64,000 nt of DNA from Dryomyza anilis (taxonomy: Eukaryota; Arthropoda; Insecta; Diptera; Dryomyzidae). A program made the position numbers and the translations under genes. Of this stretch, positions 35,116 through 47,345 are shown one piece after another (the first letter of the stretch is position 1; the number at the start of each line of letters is the position of its first letter). Location of the stretch: NCBI GenBank assembly GCA_951804985.1, contig OX638132.1, positions 9,033,529 to 9,097,528 of the forward strand, in the 5' to 3' direction. The notes under the pieces are model-generated. The model ran no database searches, was not told the DNA's origin, and saw only the letters and a list, made by a program, of their open reading frames with translations.

Positions 35116-36279
35116 CACTCAGGGACGTTTTAAGACTTAATAAACTTTTGCGTGTAATTGTTATTGTGAAGATAAAGTATTAAATTTTATTAGAAAATTA
35201 GTGAGATACGTTTATGTCTGATAAAATGAAATCATTAAAAATATATAACTCTTAACATGTTTTTTTTTAAATAGATAGGCGACATTTGTTCCAAATTTTT
35301 GAATAATGTAGTCGATTGTGATTAATTTGAACACAATTTAATTTAATTTTAACACATTTTTTCCTCTGTGTACCTACCAATCATAATTTTCTGTGTTAAT
35401 CCATAACATTTTTTTGATAATAGTGCACGACTATGCTATTTCATGACTTTGACCAGATCAAGTTAATGCTTTCCAAGTAGTTGCCCATTCTAGGGCCACA
35501 AATTTAATAATGACCTATAATAAAAAATCAATTCTCATATTTCGTTCATTTTAAAACCAATTTATTAGTTATCTGATAAATCGTTTAACAAAATCAAATA
35601 TTTGGCAATTATTTTGAACATTTCTGAGTCAAATAAATATTTTTAAGCCATTAACAAGGCATCATTACAATTCTAAAATACTTATATTAAAATTTAAAAG
35701 AAAAAGTTTAGTCAGCGCCGAGGGAGATTAGAAGACAATAATAATAGAGGTGTTACAGACATACATATGTCTATGAAAGTATACAAGTCATATGTGATAT
35801 GTACACTAAAAAAACAAAGATGTTTACCAGAAATATCACTACCCTAAATATCAATTTACGTACAAATTACTTATTGCGTCCGTCTTTGAGATAAACCACT
35901 TTCAAACATACGATAAACATTGCTGGCAAACATTTTTCATTCTACATCATACAAATATGAAGATAGTTGAGAAATACTTACTTGAAATAGGTTTTCTTTT
36001 AGAATACACGAAACTGAAATAAAAAAATTAAAATGGATTTTTATTTATATTAAAATTAATGCAGTATCCATCTTCACCTTTATAAAATCTTCGACAAACT
36101 AAATTTACAACTTGAGAATTGTTCGCAGATGAAAAAAGTTCGATCGGCGAAGCAGTCCTCAAGGAGAACTCTGTTTGAAATTTTGATCACAGGAATTTTT
36201 ATTTTGTCTTGTACAATTGAAATGAAGGACTCCTTTTATAGAGTCGCCATTAGATTTCCTTAATAGTTATGTAAAAGTC
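35116..36279. other. AT-rich intergenic DNA, no feature
   Basis: No coding, RNA or repeat structure was recognised. A slightly GC-richer patch at 36120-36170 has no obvious meaning. Confidence 0.5.
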
Positions 36280-36545
36280 GAGAATAGAGATTTTTTGCGC
36301 CAACCAACTTATTCGGTTGTCTTAACCGCTCTGTTTGTTCTTATAGTTTGGACTACAACCAATTTCGAACAATTTTAGAACAATTTAGAGTGTGTATAGG
36401 CTGATATTTCAAACACAAACCGAATATGGCAGTTCCCCCAACCAATTTGTAGAAAATTCGTTTTAACCAACTGAAGTTGTCTGTTGCAACTAACTTTTTC
36501 GTTCTTTCAACCTCATGCCAAAAGAGGAATTTTCTGTGTACATAT
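36280..36545. mobile_element. MITE with ACCAACT/GGTTG words, copy 2
   Basis: GAGAATAGAGATTTTTTGCG at the left and AAAAGAGGAATTTTCTGTGT at the right match 32664-32912. Both copies contain CAACCRCT and TTCAACCTCATGSCAAAAG. Confidence 0.6.
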
Positions 36546-37580
36546 TTGTCATATTTAAAAAATACTAAAAAAAATAAACATTCTGTTTTCATAGTGTAGT
36601 GCATGAATGATATGAAATGAATGTATAACCAACACATTGAAGTCATAGGTACATAGTATGTGTTTAATAACAATACCATATTTAGTTTTCTGTATCTTTT
36701 ATATTTGTTGACATAACGTATTTGTTTGAGCCAAGAAACAATTGGCAGCTAAAGTACCTAAGAAATGCTAACAGACTTTGAAGTGACTTATTTTATGTAG
36801 GTTGTTGTATTAACCTACAGAAGTAAGTGTTGTTGGCATGGTCTATTATCTGTTTTCATACATACATACTTTTCTGACAATAGCGGTAAATTTTATAGTA
36901 AAAAAAGATGTGTTTATAGTAGTTTTTACTATAATCAGAGTCCAGGTTAACCTTTTCGGAGTTTCCTGGTTAAAATCCATATTTTTCTGTTCTTCTATAA
37001 TTTTTTATGATATCACTTTAAATGGGACCAATTGAATTTTCTGTCTACTAACAACTATAAAATAGAGGTTTTCATATACATAACTCTCAACCAAAGACCT
37101 TTATTTTTTAAAATAAAAAGTATCTCTCAACCAATAATCAGCCTTATCGTGAATCTCGGAAGAATATGCGATTCCCCCGAATTTACTAACTCTCTGGAAT
37201 CAAATCCTCCTACTGTGAAATTCTCACGAATTGAAATTCCCCCGAATTAAGTTTGAATTCCAATAAACAACAATCGAACATACCGTGAAGTTTTTTGACT
37301 TCATAAACTGTCAATAAATTAAATTTTTATTGCTGTTAAAATTAAATTGGTTTTTAATTCTAATATGCATAGCATTGCTTGGACACCTTGCTGAAGAAGA
37401 GGATTATCCCATTTTTACTCTTGTTACATCAGATGGATTGCAGACGGTGCTTTTTTTCTGTTAACTGGTGGCGTTGTTGTTGCTGATATTTTGGCTCAAG
37501 CTGAGATCCATGCCTTCCAGTATCATCAATATTTAATTTGCAAGATACTCACAAACTTGAGGTATCGTTGATTGAGGATG
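36546..37580. other. AT-rich intergenic DNA, no feature
   Basis: The open frames at 36838-37250 are low complexity with no family resemblance. GAATTCCCCCGAATTAAGTT near 37220 and ATTCCCCCGAATTTAC near 37170 repeat a CCCCCGAATT word. Confidence 0.4.
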
Positions 37581-37589
37581 TGATAGTTT

Positions 37590-37815
37590 CTGCATTTACT
37601 TAACACAAATGCCTGTGAAAGGTCTCAGGATCAAGTCTGGACTGGGGCTAACAACATTTTTTTCATAAACATTTTTCTATACCGCGCTACCTCTCGGCAC
37701 TAAATGGCAAACCTACGAGAGTAAAACATTGCCTATGAAAAGCTCTCACCCGCCGTTCGGATTCGGCATTAATCTGTAGGTCCCTCCCAGGACTTAGATT
37801 GTACGATGTTTGGGA
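37590..37815 (+). mobile_element. Decayed SINE
   Basis: GAAAGGTCTCAGGATCAAGT, CTATACCGCGCTACCTCTCG, GCAAACCTACGAGAGTAAAA and CATTGCCTATGAAAAGCTCT are shared, in the opposite orientation, with 49240-49440, and the last part also with 25670-25790. The B box is degenerate. Confidence 0.5.
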
Positions 37816-40100
37816 GTTTAATCACGTATGATATGTGACCTTTCAGATTTTCCGAGAGACTTTTACTGCCGGCCGATGAGTACGTATTTTTAAACCACCC
37901 CTTTACTTTACCCCTAATAAATCCGGTACACTATACGTACAACCAACATCAAATGAAAGAAAATTATCTTACTATGAATTTATATTCTTTAATTGTAAAC
38001 TATATGACCTCTTTAAATTCTGACCGCAAATTAGTACATATTTGTAGAGAATTTAAATGCGGTTTAGATAGACTAAGATTGTAATAATTTATAATAATGT
38101 CTAACCAATTTACTGCTTCCATCCTTACTGTTTTTTGTTTGAAATCATCGAGCAGTATCAGGTAGCAATTCCATTGAATGGTATAATTTATTATTAGTCG
38201 TTGTTTTTGACCTTAAGCGTACAAAAATATTTTTAGTAATATATAATGGTCAATAAATGGACAAACTAATGCTTGCGTTTTATAATTCTCCGACTAAATT
38301 CAATGGAATTTTTTTGAGGGAATGCGGAATAAAATTCCCAATTTTTCTCACATTGCTGATCGCTAGATTCCCTTAAATTAATTTTCAAAGTTTCGAAATC
38401 ATTAGAGGAGTATTTTATATGAGAAAAAGTTCGTGGGAGTTTGCATTCATGATAGGTGAATTGGGAATGGAGAATCATATTCGTGGGAATTGGGCTGAAT
38501 ATCTTCTGGTCTCTGACAAAAGCAGAGTTCGTAGAACTTTTTTAATACATCAATTCTTTAAAGAATATTTTATCATTTTGTTATCACTGATTGACCGATT
38601 TTGTTAGAATTCAAGGACTACTAAATATTTCCTTGTATTTAATTTTCTGGCGAAATTGTTTTTTTTTTATTTATTATAAATATGTACGCCAAATTGAGAT
38701 GGAATTGTAAATGTGCGTTAGAAAAATGTTATTTTTTCGTACAAATCAGTTATCTTAAAATTTACTTTTTAAGTACTTAAACTACTTAAAAAAAAAGAAA
38801 TAAATTAAAGTCGATCCACCGATGTTTTTATGGACAGTATTTACTCTCGGAGGTTTGCCATTGTCTGTCGAGAGGTAGCGCAGTGTAGAAAATGTGGGTT
38901 TATGAACGATTCATAAATATGATGATTTTATTGATTGATTGTTATGAGAAATACATAACATTGATGTAAAAATTCAAAAAAAGTATGAACTTTTTTCTAC
39001 GATGTAATGGCACATTGAGAAAACCAAACAATGCCATGTTAGCTGCAATATGATTGTGCTAAACATTAAAAATAAATCCTAACGTCGATGAACAAATCAA
39101 GAGACAACACCAGCAACCATTCGACTATCATAATTAATAACAAAACATAAATTTGTTGTTATCGTAGACCAAGACAGAGAACCATTGTGAAAACAGACAG
39201 GTTATCAGATTAAAATACCTATGGGATACATTTTACAAAGTTTTTGTTCGAAATTAATATGTTATGCATACCAAACACACAGATAAACGGTTTTTACTCA
39301 TTTTAGAATTGAATTCAGTTGTAATTGTTTTTTTTTCAAGTAAACGATATTGCATTATATTATAAGTTTATTTTCAAGGTGATTCACAAAGCCCCAATAA
39401 TTGCATTGTAATTTCCCATATTGAAGTAAGTACTGTCGTATTACTCAGGCAGCACAATTATACGAGATGCAAAATTTTGTGTGTATTTATGATTAACTTT
39501 ATTAATAATGATATTATTTTTACTACAAAAACTTTTACTTTTTAACAAAATCATTAGAAAATATTACGTTCTTCTTCAACTGCCTGCTTGTTTGATTTTT
39601 TTTAACTACTGCTAAGTTTTACTGATTTTATTTGTTAATTAGTTTTTTTTTATTAATTACTTAATTATTTTTTTGTTGTTGTTTCGTTTACAGCATATTA
39701 CTTTGATGGTAAGAAAAACAAAAACGAATCTGATCTGTATGTATATAATATATATAATTTCTATATAGTTTAACAAGTTTCACTTCATTTGATGTCATAT
39801 TATAATTATTATTGTTTGCTATTAGTTTAACATTTTATGTTTTTCATTTTGCAATTAAGTTATAATATTATAAGACGAGTTGACTTATTGATGCAGTATT
39901 TTTTTTTTCATTTAAATTATTAAGAAATTAAAAAACGAAGCTACACATGTAACGGCGATTGGTAGTATGAGAGCTGACTTTTTGGAATTTAATTGTTTTT
40001 TTATGTGTAGTATGTTTTTTCTGAGTGTATGCCCAGAGGTAAGGCGCCGAGCGAAGAAGTGAATTTATAATTTTGCTTATGTTTTTGTTTGTTTTTCATA
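37816..40100. other. Intergenic, only a SINE fragment recognised
   Basis: TACTCTCGGAGGTTTGCCAT and GTCGAGAGGTAGCGCAGTGT at 38848-38885 are a fragment of the SINE family of 49240. The remainder is A/T-rich with frequent poly-T runs and no gene. Confidence 0.4.
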
Positions 40101-40121
40101 AATGACTAAATATTCAATAAA

Positions 40122-40322
40122 TTAACAAAATAATGCGCAAAGGTTGGATGACTTTTGAAATGCTTGGTGCAAATTGAATTGACGCCAAGACGCAAGTTTG
40201 GCGATGCCCGCAGTGGATGCCTGGGGTCGCCGAGGGTTAGGTCGAGTAGTGGTGGTGTTGGTGCCTGGCTGCGTGTTTTGCGAGTGTCTGTTTGTCTTTG
40301 TCAGCATGGCCAGCATTAAATA
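40122..40322 (-). other. Candidate terminal exon or 3' UTR island downstream of CK2 alpha
   Basis: This GC-richer island reads open on the minus strand for 64 codons from ATG 40316 to TAA 40122. It is preceded directly by TTTCTGTTTCCATTTAG, a good splice acceptor. The peptide is Thr/Asn/Arg-rich and unlike any family I know. It might be an alternative last exon of the kinase gene, a separate non-coding RNA, or conserved UTR. The evidence is composition and one acceptor only. Confidence 0.25.
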
Positions 40323-40793
40323 CTAAATGGAAACAGAAACGATGAAAATGTAAATAAGGTTTTTTTTAAGAATTTAATAATAATCGATGATAATATGTAT
40401 AATTTCAATTAATGTTAAATTTTATCAAAGAAAAGAAAACAATTTATTGTAAATATATAGCTATATGTATACATTTATGTTGGTTATTATGTGTATACTA
40501 TTATTATGCATTCTCGTTATTATTATTATATTTATTATTATCATATTATATAATGTAATTTCTAATTTTGTTGTTTATTATAATTTTAGTATCTGTATCT
40601 TTATTGTTTCGCCAGAGAAAGCCAGAGAAATTAACAAAAAAACAATTTTGAAAACTTCAACTATTTTGGTTTTTTTTTATTGTTTTTGTATTTAGTTTAT
40701 ATACTCGGTACGCGTATGTAAATGTATGTCTCTGTATGTGAGTGTTTGTGTGTGTGTGTAAATGTGTTATAACTGCAGAAATATTTAATATAT

Positions 40794-40803
40794 TTTATTT
40801 ATT
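40794..40803 (-). terminator. Candidate polyadenylation hexamers of CK2 alpha
   Basis: Overlapping AATAAA hexamers on the minus strand (TTTATTTATT on plus), about 315 bases past the kinase stop codon. Confidence 0.4.
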
Positions 40804-40826
40804 TATTTTACTGTTAAATTTTAATT

Positions 40827-41117
40827 TTACTTTTTTTTCTTTACACTTGCATATGTTGTTGTTGTTGTTATAATGCTTATGTTGTGTTGTTGCATGCTGT
40901 TGTTAAGCGTGAGTGTATCTTCATTCTTAATTTCTTCCTCTTCTACTGCTTCCTTCACCAGATGTAGCTGTTGCTCGTTTCCTGTTGTTGCCTTTTGCGT
41001 CATCGTCGTCGTTGCCGCCGCCTTCGATTCCTCCTCCAACACCTTCTGCTGCTCTTCCTCTTTCTCCTCCGTCATCTCCGCCTTCTCCTCCTCCACCTCA
41101 TCAACACGCAACTAATC
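40827..41117 (-). other. In-frame open tail after the CK2 alpha stop codons (3' UTR)
   Basis: After the kinase stop TAG (41118-41120) the same frame reads one codon, a second TAG, then 94 codons without a stop, to TAA at 40827. The tail would be acidic: about half of its first 40 residues are Glu, Lys or Asp, followed by Thr and Gln runs. It is most simply a GAG/GAA-repeat 3' UTR. The alternative is stop-codon readthrough, which would need two events. It lies upstream of the polyadenylation hexamers at 40794. Confidence 0.5.
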
Positions 41118-42128
41118 CTATTGCTGGCTACTAGACTTCATCTGTCCATTGACAATTGGCAAAAAGTATGGATGTGCCATAGCTTCGCGAGCCGTGAGTC
41201 GCTCCACATGGTCGTAGCGCAACAGTTTGTCGAGGAAGTCGAGCGCCTCCGGCGACACCAGATGCTGGTTGTCCGAGTGCACGAATCGTTCCCATCGCTT
41301 GCGCGAGTGTCGCTGCAATATGTCATGGAAACGTGGATCCAATTCGATATTGTATTTATCTAAATAGGCGTAGAGCTCTTCGGTGCCCAGCACCTTGGCA
41401 ATGCGCACTAATTGATCGTAGTTGTCGTGACCGTGGAAGAAGGGCTCCTTGCGGAAGATCATCGAGGCCAACATGCAGCCGAGCGACCACATGTCCAGCG
41501 AATAATCGTACATCTGATAGTCGACCAACAGTTCGGGTCCCTTGAAATATCGCGATGCGACACGCACATTGTATTCCTGTCCGGGATGATAGAATTCGGC
41601 GAGACCCCAATCGATCAGACGCAGTTTACGATTCTCGTGGTCGATCATAACATTGTGTGGCTTAACGTCGCGATGCATGATGCCCATGCTGTGGCAATAG
41701 TCGAGCGCCTTGAGCAGCTCAAACAGATAGTAGCGTATCTCATAGTCGGTGAGGGTCTGGTACAGCTGCTTGAAATCTGTATTGTTAACATGCTCGAAGA
41801 TGAGCGCTGGCGTACGCGACACTGGATCCTTGACGACGGCCAACAGCGTTATGATGTTGGTGCCGCCGCGTAGATTTTCTAAAATCTTAATTTCTCGCTT
41901 GATTTTCTTCTTTTTGACAGGCTTCAGAATTTTCACAACACACTTTTCAGTTGTTGTTATGTTTATTGCTTCGAATACCTCGGAGTATTTGCCACGACCC
42001 AGTTTGCGCACCAGCTGATAGTCGTCCTGATTGGCCCAGTCCACCACATAGTTCTCATAGTCCCAGTACTCATCTGGCTTGTGTGCGTTCACGTCCGTGT
42101 AGACGCGTGCGGCACTAGGCAGAGTCAT
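41118..42128 (-). CDS. CkIIalpha: Casein kinase II catalytic subunit alpha
   Basis: This is a constitutive Ser/Thr kinase of nucleus and cytoplasm. With beta subunits it forms the CK2 tetramer and phosphorylates acidic Ser/Thr sites. ATG 42128 starts [20 protein letters not shown], the conserved family start, and the product is 336 residues, the length I recall for the Drosophila protein. Visible features: glycine loop GRGKYS at 44-49, catalytic Lys66, the basic stretch KKKK at 72-75 (substrate recognition), HRDVKPHN with the catalytic Asp near 154, and DWG near 173-175, the CK2-specific variant of DFG. The coding sequence has no intron. Only the last five or so residues (KSSSQQ) differ clearly from the fly form as I remember it. 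Confidence 0.98.
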   Translation of the reverse strand: MTLPSAARVYTDVNAHKPDEYWDYENYVVDWANQDDYQLVRKLGRGKYSEVFEAINITTTEKCVVKILKPVKKKKIKREIKILENLRGGTNIITLLAVVKDPVSRTPALIFEHVNNTDFKQLYQTLTDYEIRYYLFELLKALDYCHSMGIMHRDVKPHNVMIDHENRKLRLIDWGLAEFYHPGQEYNVRVASRYFKGPELLVDYQMYDYSLDMWSLGCMLASMIFRKEPFFHGHDNYDQLVRIAKVLGTEELYAYLDKYNIELDPRFHDILQRHSRKRWERFVHSDNQHLVSPEALDFLDKLLRYDHVERLTAREAMAHPYFLPIVNGQMKSSSQQ

Positions 42129-42279
42129 TTTGGTTCTGGTTGCGGAAGTTATGTTGGTGCCCGCTGCAGTAACGTCGCTGTTGTGATAGACGAATTCTTC
42201 TGTGAGGTGGTCGTCCGTGCAGGAGGAGTCTTCAGTAGTTGAATGCCGCCAAGCTGTAAGATCTTGACGGTAGAAGCAC
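42129..42279 (-). other. CkIIalpha: 5' UTR part of the CK2 alpha coding exon
   Basis: A splice acceptor (AATTTTTAATTTTAG) ends at 42280, so the exon runs from 42279 into the start codon at 42128. The leader stays open in the kinase frame but lacks an ATG ahead of MTLPSAA within the exon, so the start is not in doubt. An upstream leader exon is needed; see 46015-46300. Confidence 0.65.
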
Positions 42280-42420
42280 CTAAAATTAAAAATAATAAAT
42301 GTGAATAAGTAAAAAAAAAATTTCAAACAAAATTTGTAATAAACGAATGCAGTTTTTGAGCTTTTATTTTTTATTTATATAGATATTATGTTAACCAATG
42401 TCTTTGGATATATTATTTAT

Positions 42421-42680
42421 ATATCGTCGTTGTAGAACGAAAAATCACCAAATACATTTTTATGAAAAACTTAAATTTCGAGTCTATTGATTAATATTAT
42501 AAAAAGTAATTGATGCATTTTAAAAGTAGAAATATCAATTGCTAGATTTACATTTTCTTATCATGTGGTATAAAAAGATCATCGATTAAAAATTGACAAG
42601 ATATTTTGTAAATTTTTGTAAATGAATATTTGGAATTTTGAAAATGTATTTGGTGACTTTTCGCTCTACAACGACGATAT
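42421..42680. mobile_element. MITE with TCGTTGTAGAACGAAAA ends, copy 2
   Basis: ATATCGTCGTTGTAGAACGA on the left is matched by TCGCTCTACAACGACGATAT on the right. The interior matches 30511-30727. It lies in the probable first intron of the kinase gene. Confidence 0.75.
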
Positions 42681-45600
42681 AATATGTAAAATACTTGTAT
42701 TAAGTGTGTGTGCGAATTCGACTCAAATGCTGACTAAACTAAATTTTGTCGGTAACGCAGTGTTCGACTTTTCAATTTATCAAATTTTCGAGACGACTAA
42801 ATTAAACTAAATTGGAAGACAGCAAACAGATATATGATAAACAATTGATTATGGAATTTAAACATTACTAGTTACCAAAAGGAGATCAAATGAAAAGTCG
42901 TTCAATTTAGTATAGACAGCAATTTAGTCGCATACACCCTAAGTTAATAATTTGCAAATAGTATCATTTAATTCATCGTAATATAATTGATAAAAAACTC
43001 ACACACAGTAAAAAATATATGTTAAAAGGTAACGCAATTAAATACTTTAAAAAGCCTGTAATAAGCCACTCTGATCATAATACATTTTTTACCATAATTA
43101 AAACATAAAAAAAAACAAACACCCACCCACCCGGTGACTCATCAGCTTGTCACCTGGTCTGTAGTCTTACGTGGTACTTTGTTTCATCGAAATAAACCGT
43201 CAATAGTTTCTTACAATAGCTTCTGTATTAAATATTTGTTAGAATGACAACGACATATGTTTTTCTTTCTGCCACGCATTAGCCATATCTATTAAACACA
43301 TAAAGAGTACTCATATAGTTCATTCTTCTTCAAACACTACTTTAGTTCTACATGGGCTGAAAAATTCCGCGCTAGTTCTATTCAAGAACCTCTAACATTT
43401 GGATTCATATGATACGATTTTTCAAGTTCTTCAAAATATGCTTGAGTTTTGTAATTGACCTCCTCATTTGAGGCAAATCGCTTGCCCTGGAGCCACCTCT
43501 TCAAGTACTGAAATAAATAATAGTCCTTGGGAGCCAGATTTGAAGAATACAGAATGTGAAAGAAGATTATACTTAAAAATAGTAGACAATTAGAATATAA
43601 TGACGGGAGAATTTACTATCAGCTTTGCTGGAATTTTTAAATCCGAATTTCGGATAGCGTTGGTACTGAAACTGGAACCGTTATCTATGAACGGAAACTG
43701 TGACATTTATTAAAAACAAAAAAAAACTTAAAAATATAATTAAGAACCCGAATAATGTTCGCATTATTAAGTAATTTAATATGAAACCTGCAGAGTTTAT
43801 AAACATTTTTTTTCAGATAATTTTTTTTTTTTAATAATATCGAACTGTGAGTACTACAAAATTATAACACAAAAATCCATTTGGTAACAAAAACATTTTG
43901 CAGATATTTATTTTATTCTAGTTTTTCTGTTGAAGCAAATTTGTATTAACAGGAAAATTTATTTTCATGTAAGTTTCAGTACCAAACATCAAGAAAAATG
44001 CGTCGATTTTTATTGACTATTCGAGCATCAACAACATACATCAGTTTTTGTGTTGATGCAAAAGGAATTTGATACAATTTAGTCAATCGTGTGATTCGAG
44101 CTTTATGCTTTTATTTCAAATGCCAACATGTTGGCATTTTAATTTCGTTTCTGTGTCGCAATCATAATATAAAGAAAACAAATATGACACAAACTGACAG
44201 TGAAAAGCAATCATAAATAAAAATTTTGAATTATGTTTATATTATTACCCCCAAATCATGTATCTTTACATTATCTTGTGACTACGATTTGTATCCAGTC
44301 CCCTTCGTCTAAAATTTGTATAACATATTTCAAACGTTTCGTTCGCGTTTCGCTCTTTGAATCGAAAGTTTGTTCAATATTTTTGTTTAGCCAACTATTT
44401 TTTATATACAAAAAAAAATCTCTCAAAACGAGTGTACTCAACGTTTCGTTTGATACATGAATCAAAAATCTTAGTCAAACGATATTCATCCGATATTCAA
44501 ACGAATTGTAGCCGATATCGTTTTCACCGGGAAATACATGATCGGGGCGTTAATAAATTTTAATTTTTCAATAAAAACTTAAATATTACACACAAACTTC
44601 ATAAAAATACGATAAGTACTCATTAAATTATCTGTGTATAGATTAATAAAGCTCGTATTTTATATTCCATAAAAAATGTTGACACCGCGTATAATTTTTA
44701 CGACATACGCTGATACGCAACAGATACGAATTGAAATGAATCCCCATAATAATTTTATAATTTCATTATTTAAGTAGTTTGATTTTGTACTGGTTTATAT
44801 ATGGTAGATTTTGTATTCCATACAATATCAAAACAAATGTTTATGAAAATATAAATTTTTGTTAAACCTTAAGCATTATAATTGATTATTATTATTCAAA
44901 CAGAAACATGGATATTTTGTTTTATTTTTTTTCTTTTACCGGAACTACTCCCGGAATATAAATTTTTCAGTACCGAAATTTGGGGATTGAAAAAGAATTC
45001 GGAATTGATATCTCTCGTAGATATGTATAAAAAGCCAATAACAGAGCTGTAATGAATTTTTTATCGTGTCGTTTTCAGTACTGTTATTAAAAAGGTTTTT
45101 TTTTTGCATTCCTGAAAATTTACTGAAAAGTAGTTTTAATTACATGATTTCCGGGAGATTTTCCCATTTAGATTTTGTGTTTGTTTGCGAGATATACACT
45201 CTGAAAAATTCCATAATATTTTTTTTTGGTCAATAGTATAGTTTTATGATTTAATGTATAGAAAAATTAAATTTGTTATTTTGATTAAAAAAAAATCAAA
45301 CATTATTTTTTATTATTTAATGGTTTTTACAGATTTATATAATAATTTGTAATAATAAATTATTTATTATCAATAGCAAAGGGGCTATCAATGTTCTGAT
45401 GTATTTTTGAATGTAGGGAAAATCAAAAAGCTGATTTAAATTTGAAAATGCACTTTAAATTGTCAATGATTATGCGTAAATGTTAATTATTTTGATTTAT
45501 AAATAATTTTGATGTTAATTTAAATACAAATTAATTTTAATACAAATTTGTAAGAAAGAAAAATATCGATTCTGCATTAAATGATATTATGAAAGTGAAC

Positions 45601-46000
45601 TATATAACATTTAAAGTGGAATATTTACATTCAATTTTTTGAGAAAAATTAATATTTTATATAGTGCATCTGGTCACACTGCTCACAACATGAACCGTTC
45701 TTTGCCACACCTATCACACAGTTAATGTTTATGATTTAATTGAAACCCCCACTTGACAAATTACTTGATACGCTACTGATTAGTCACATGGTTTTTAGTG
45801 ATGTCCATGAGCAGCCATAGATAGGACAACATCTGTAGTTGCGATTCAGTTACAAACAACTGTTCTGTTACTTAAATATTTATGTATATTTAATTTAATT
45901 ATTTAAAATTTAACCAATATGAATTTTGTTGTTGTACAAATCACCGAAATCATGCCGCCAGTCGCCGAGTAAACTGGACGACTAATCGTCGCCAAACACC
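42681..46000. other. Probable CK2 alpha leader intron, no gene called
   Basis: A/T-rich throughout. The open frames at 44233-44563 have no family resemblance. ACACTCTGAAAAATTCCATA at 45196 resembles the common element tip, but its partner end is not obvious. ACGCTGATACGCAACAGATACG near 44706 echoes the words at 15805-15910. Confidence 0.4.
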
Positions 46001-46011
46001 ACAATTACTGA

Positions 46012-46310
46012 CCTGAGCTTGATGTAATTTAGTTTTTTGCGTTTCACCGGCGTGTAGTGTGTACGTAGCTGCAAGTGCTGGCAGATGGGAGGCGGCCCAA
46101 GTGCAAGTTTTGTGGTATCTACAAAGCGTTTGGAAAACGCTGTGTATGAGGAGAAGAACACGCGTCCATTAACTCTGCAAGAGGTTGTGGCTGGATTTGC
46201 AATGGACGCAGCTAAGTAACTCCACGACCACGTCCTTGTCCACCACCGGCGACCAGTGATGCACACAATGTTGCCAAAAGCGTACAACGTGTGTGTGTGT
46301 GTACGAGTGA
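46012..46310 (-). promoter_or_regulatory. CkIIalpha: Candidate CK2 alpha leader exon and promoter region
   Basis: GC content rises sharply here and stays higher to about 47340. On the minus strand AAGCTCAG/GTCAGTAAT near 46012 is a good splice donor that could join the acceptor at 42280. The region further up, to 46800, would hold the start site. No TATA box or other core element can be assigned with confidence. A divergent transcript on the plus strand is possible. Confidence 0.35.
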
Positions 46311-47345
46311 ATGTGTTTGAAAAGTCTACGTGCTTAGTACGGCGCGGCGGTCAATGTTAGCGTGGTCGTAGTAGTACGGTCGGTTCGTCTGACAGTTGTA
46401 CAAAATGTGCTCTGCTCAGCGACCGATCGTAACGCAATCGATGGTTGGGCGCTGGTGGTGGCGCTGCCGTATTTTTATTTTCTTTGTAATTTTTATTACT
46501 TGACGTGTGTAGCGTGTATCGCTGTGGCGACCGTTGCAATTTGTTATTTACATAAAATAACACAATATTGCAGAAATTGAGTGCAAAGTTTCACTTAACT
46601 CTGAAGTTAAAACAAATTTTAATTTTCTTCACACACAATTATTCTACTTCACAAAAAACCAAATTGACTTTTTCAGCGATGTCTTCACTTATTTTTTGCC
46701 GCAACCGAGTAACGAACTGAGTCGAAAAGAAACCGCATTCCAGCAGCGCCCGCAGAATATGCCGTTTGTTTCGCTTTAACTAATGCAATGTGCGACTAAA
46801 TGAATGCGTTTCACAACAGGGACAACACAAGCACACATATTATCAGTGTGCAATGTATTGCGTTCTCTTTTTTTCTTACCAATAATTCAGTCACAGCCTT
46901 GCGCTATTCGGCGCACGTACATGCAGTCGAGAAAGCGAGATGAACAGTTGTTTTGATAACGTAGTAAACGAAGGCGACAACGACGAGACGACGATGAGAC
47001 AGGCACCGCACCGCAGAAATTTTGACTTTTATGAACTGCTGAAATTCGCGTAATCCTCCGATTCCGATGGTTCTTGGTCCGCTTCTTGGCTCCAAATGCG
47101 CAGTCCAATTTTGTTGGAATCTACAGCCAGAGCAATTCCGCGAAAAATGCAACCCAGTCAACTGGTCGTGGCACCGTGAATTCACGAAAATTAAAATTTT
47201 AATTCAACACTTGATTACGACGACGTCGGCAATTCAATTGAATTGGGGAAAAAACGATGGACACAATTTTTCGAAGACGTTGTTAGCTGTTGCCGCCTGT
47301 ATTATGTGCCGCATGGGAGTAAGAGAGTCAGCTGTATGTTATTGA
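46311..47345. promoter_or_regulatory. GC-richer, CpG-containing block, possible promoter
   Basis: It is rich in CG dinucleotides (e.g. GCGGCGGTC, ACGACGAGACGACGATGAGA), in contrast to its flanks. Several open frames of 60-100 codons run on both strands, as expected of GC-rich DNA, and none resembles a known protein. It is probably regulatory or leader sequence for the kinase gene. Confidence 0.35.

Noticed and set aside
41138..42018. Open frames of 60-150 codons on the plus strand and in other frames over the kinase
   Set aside because: They are antisense or shifted shadows of the GC-rich kinase coding sequence, with no family resemblance.
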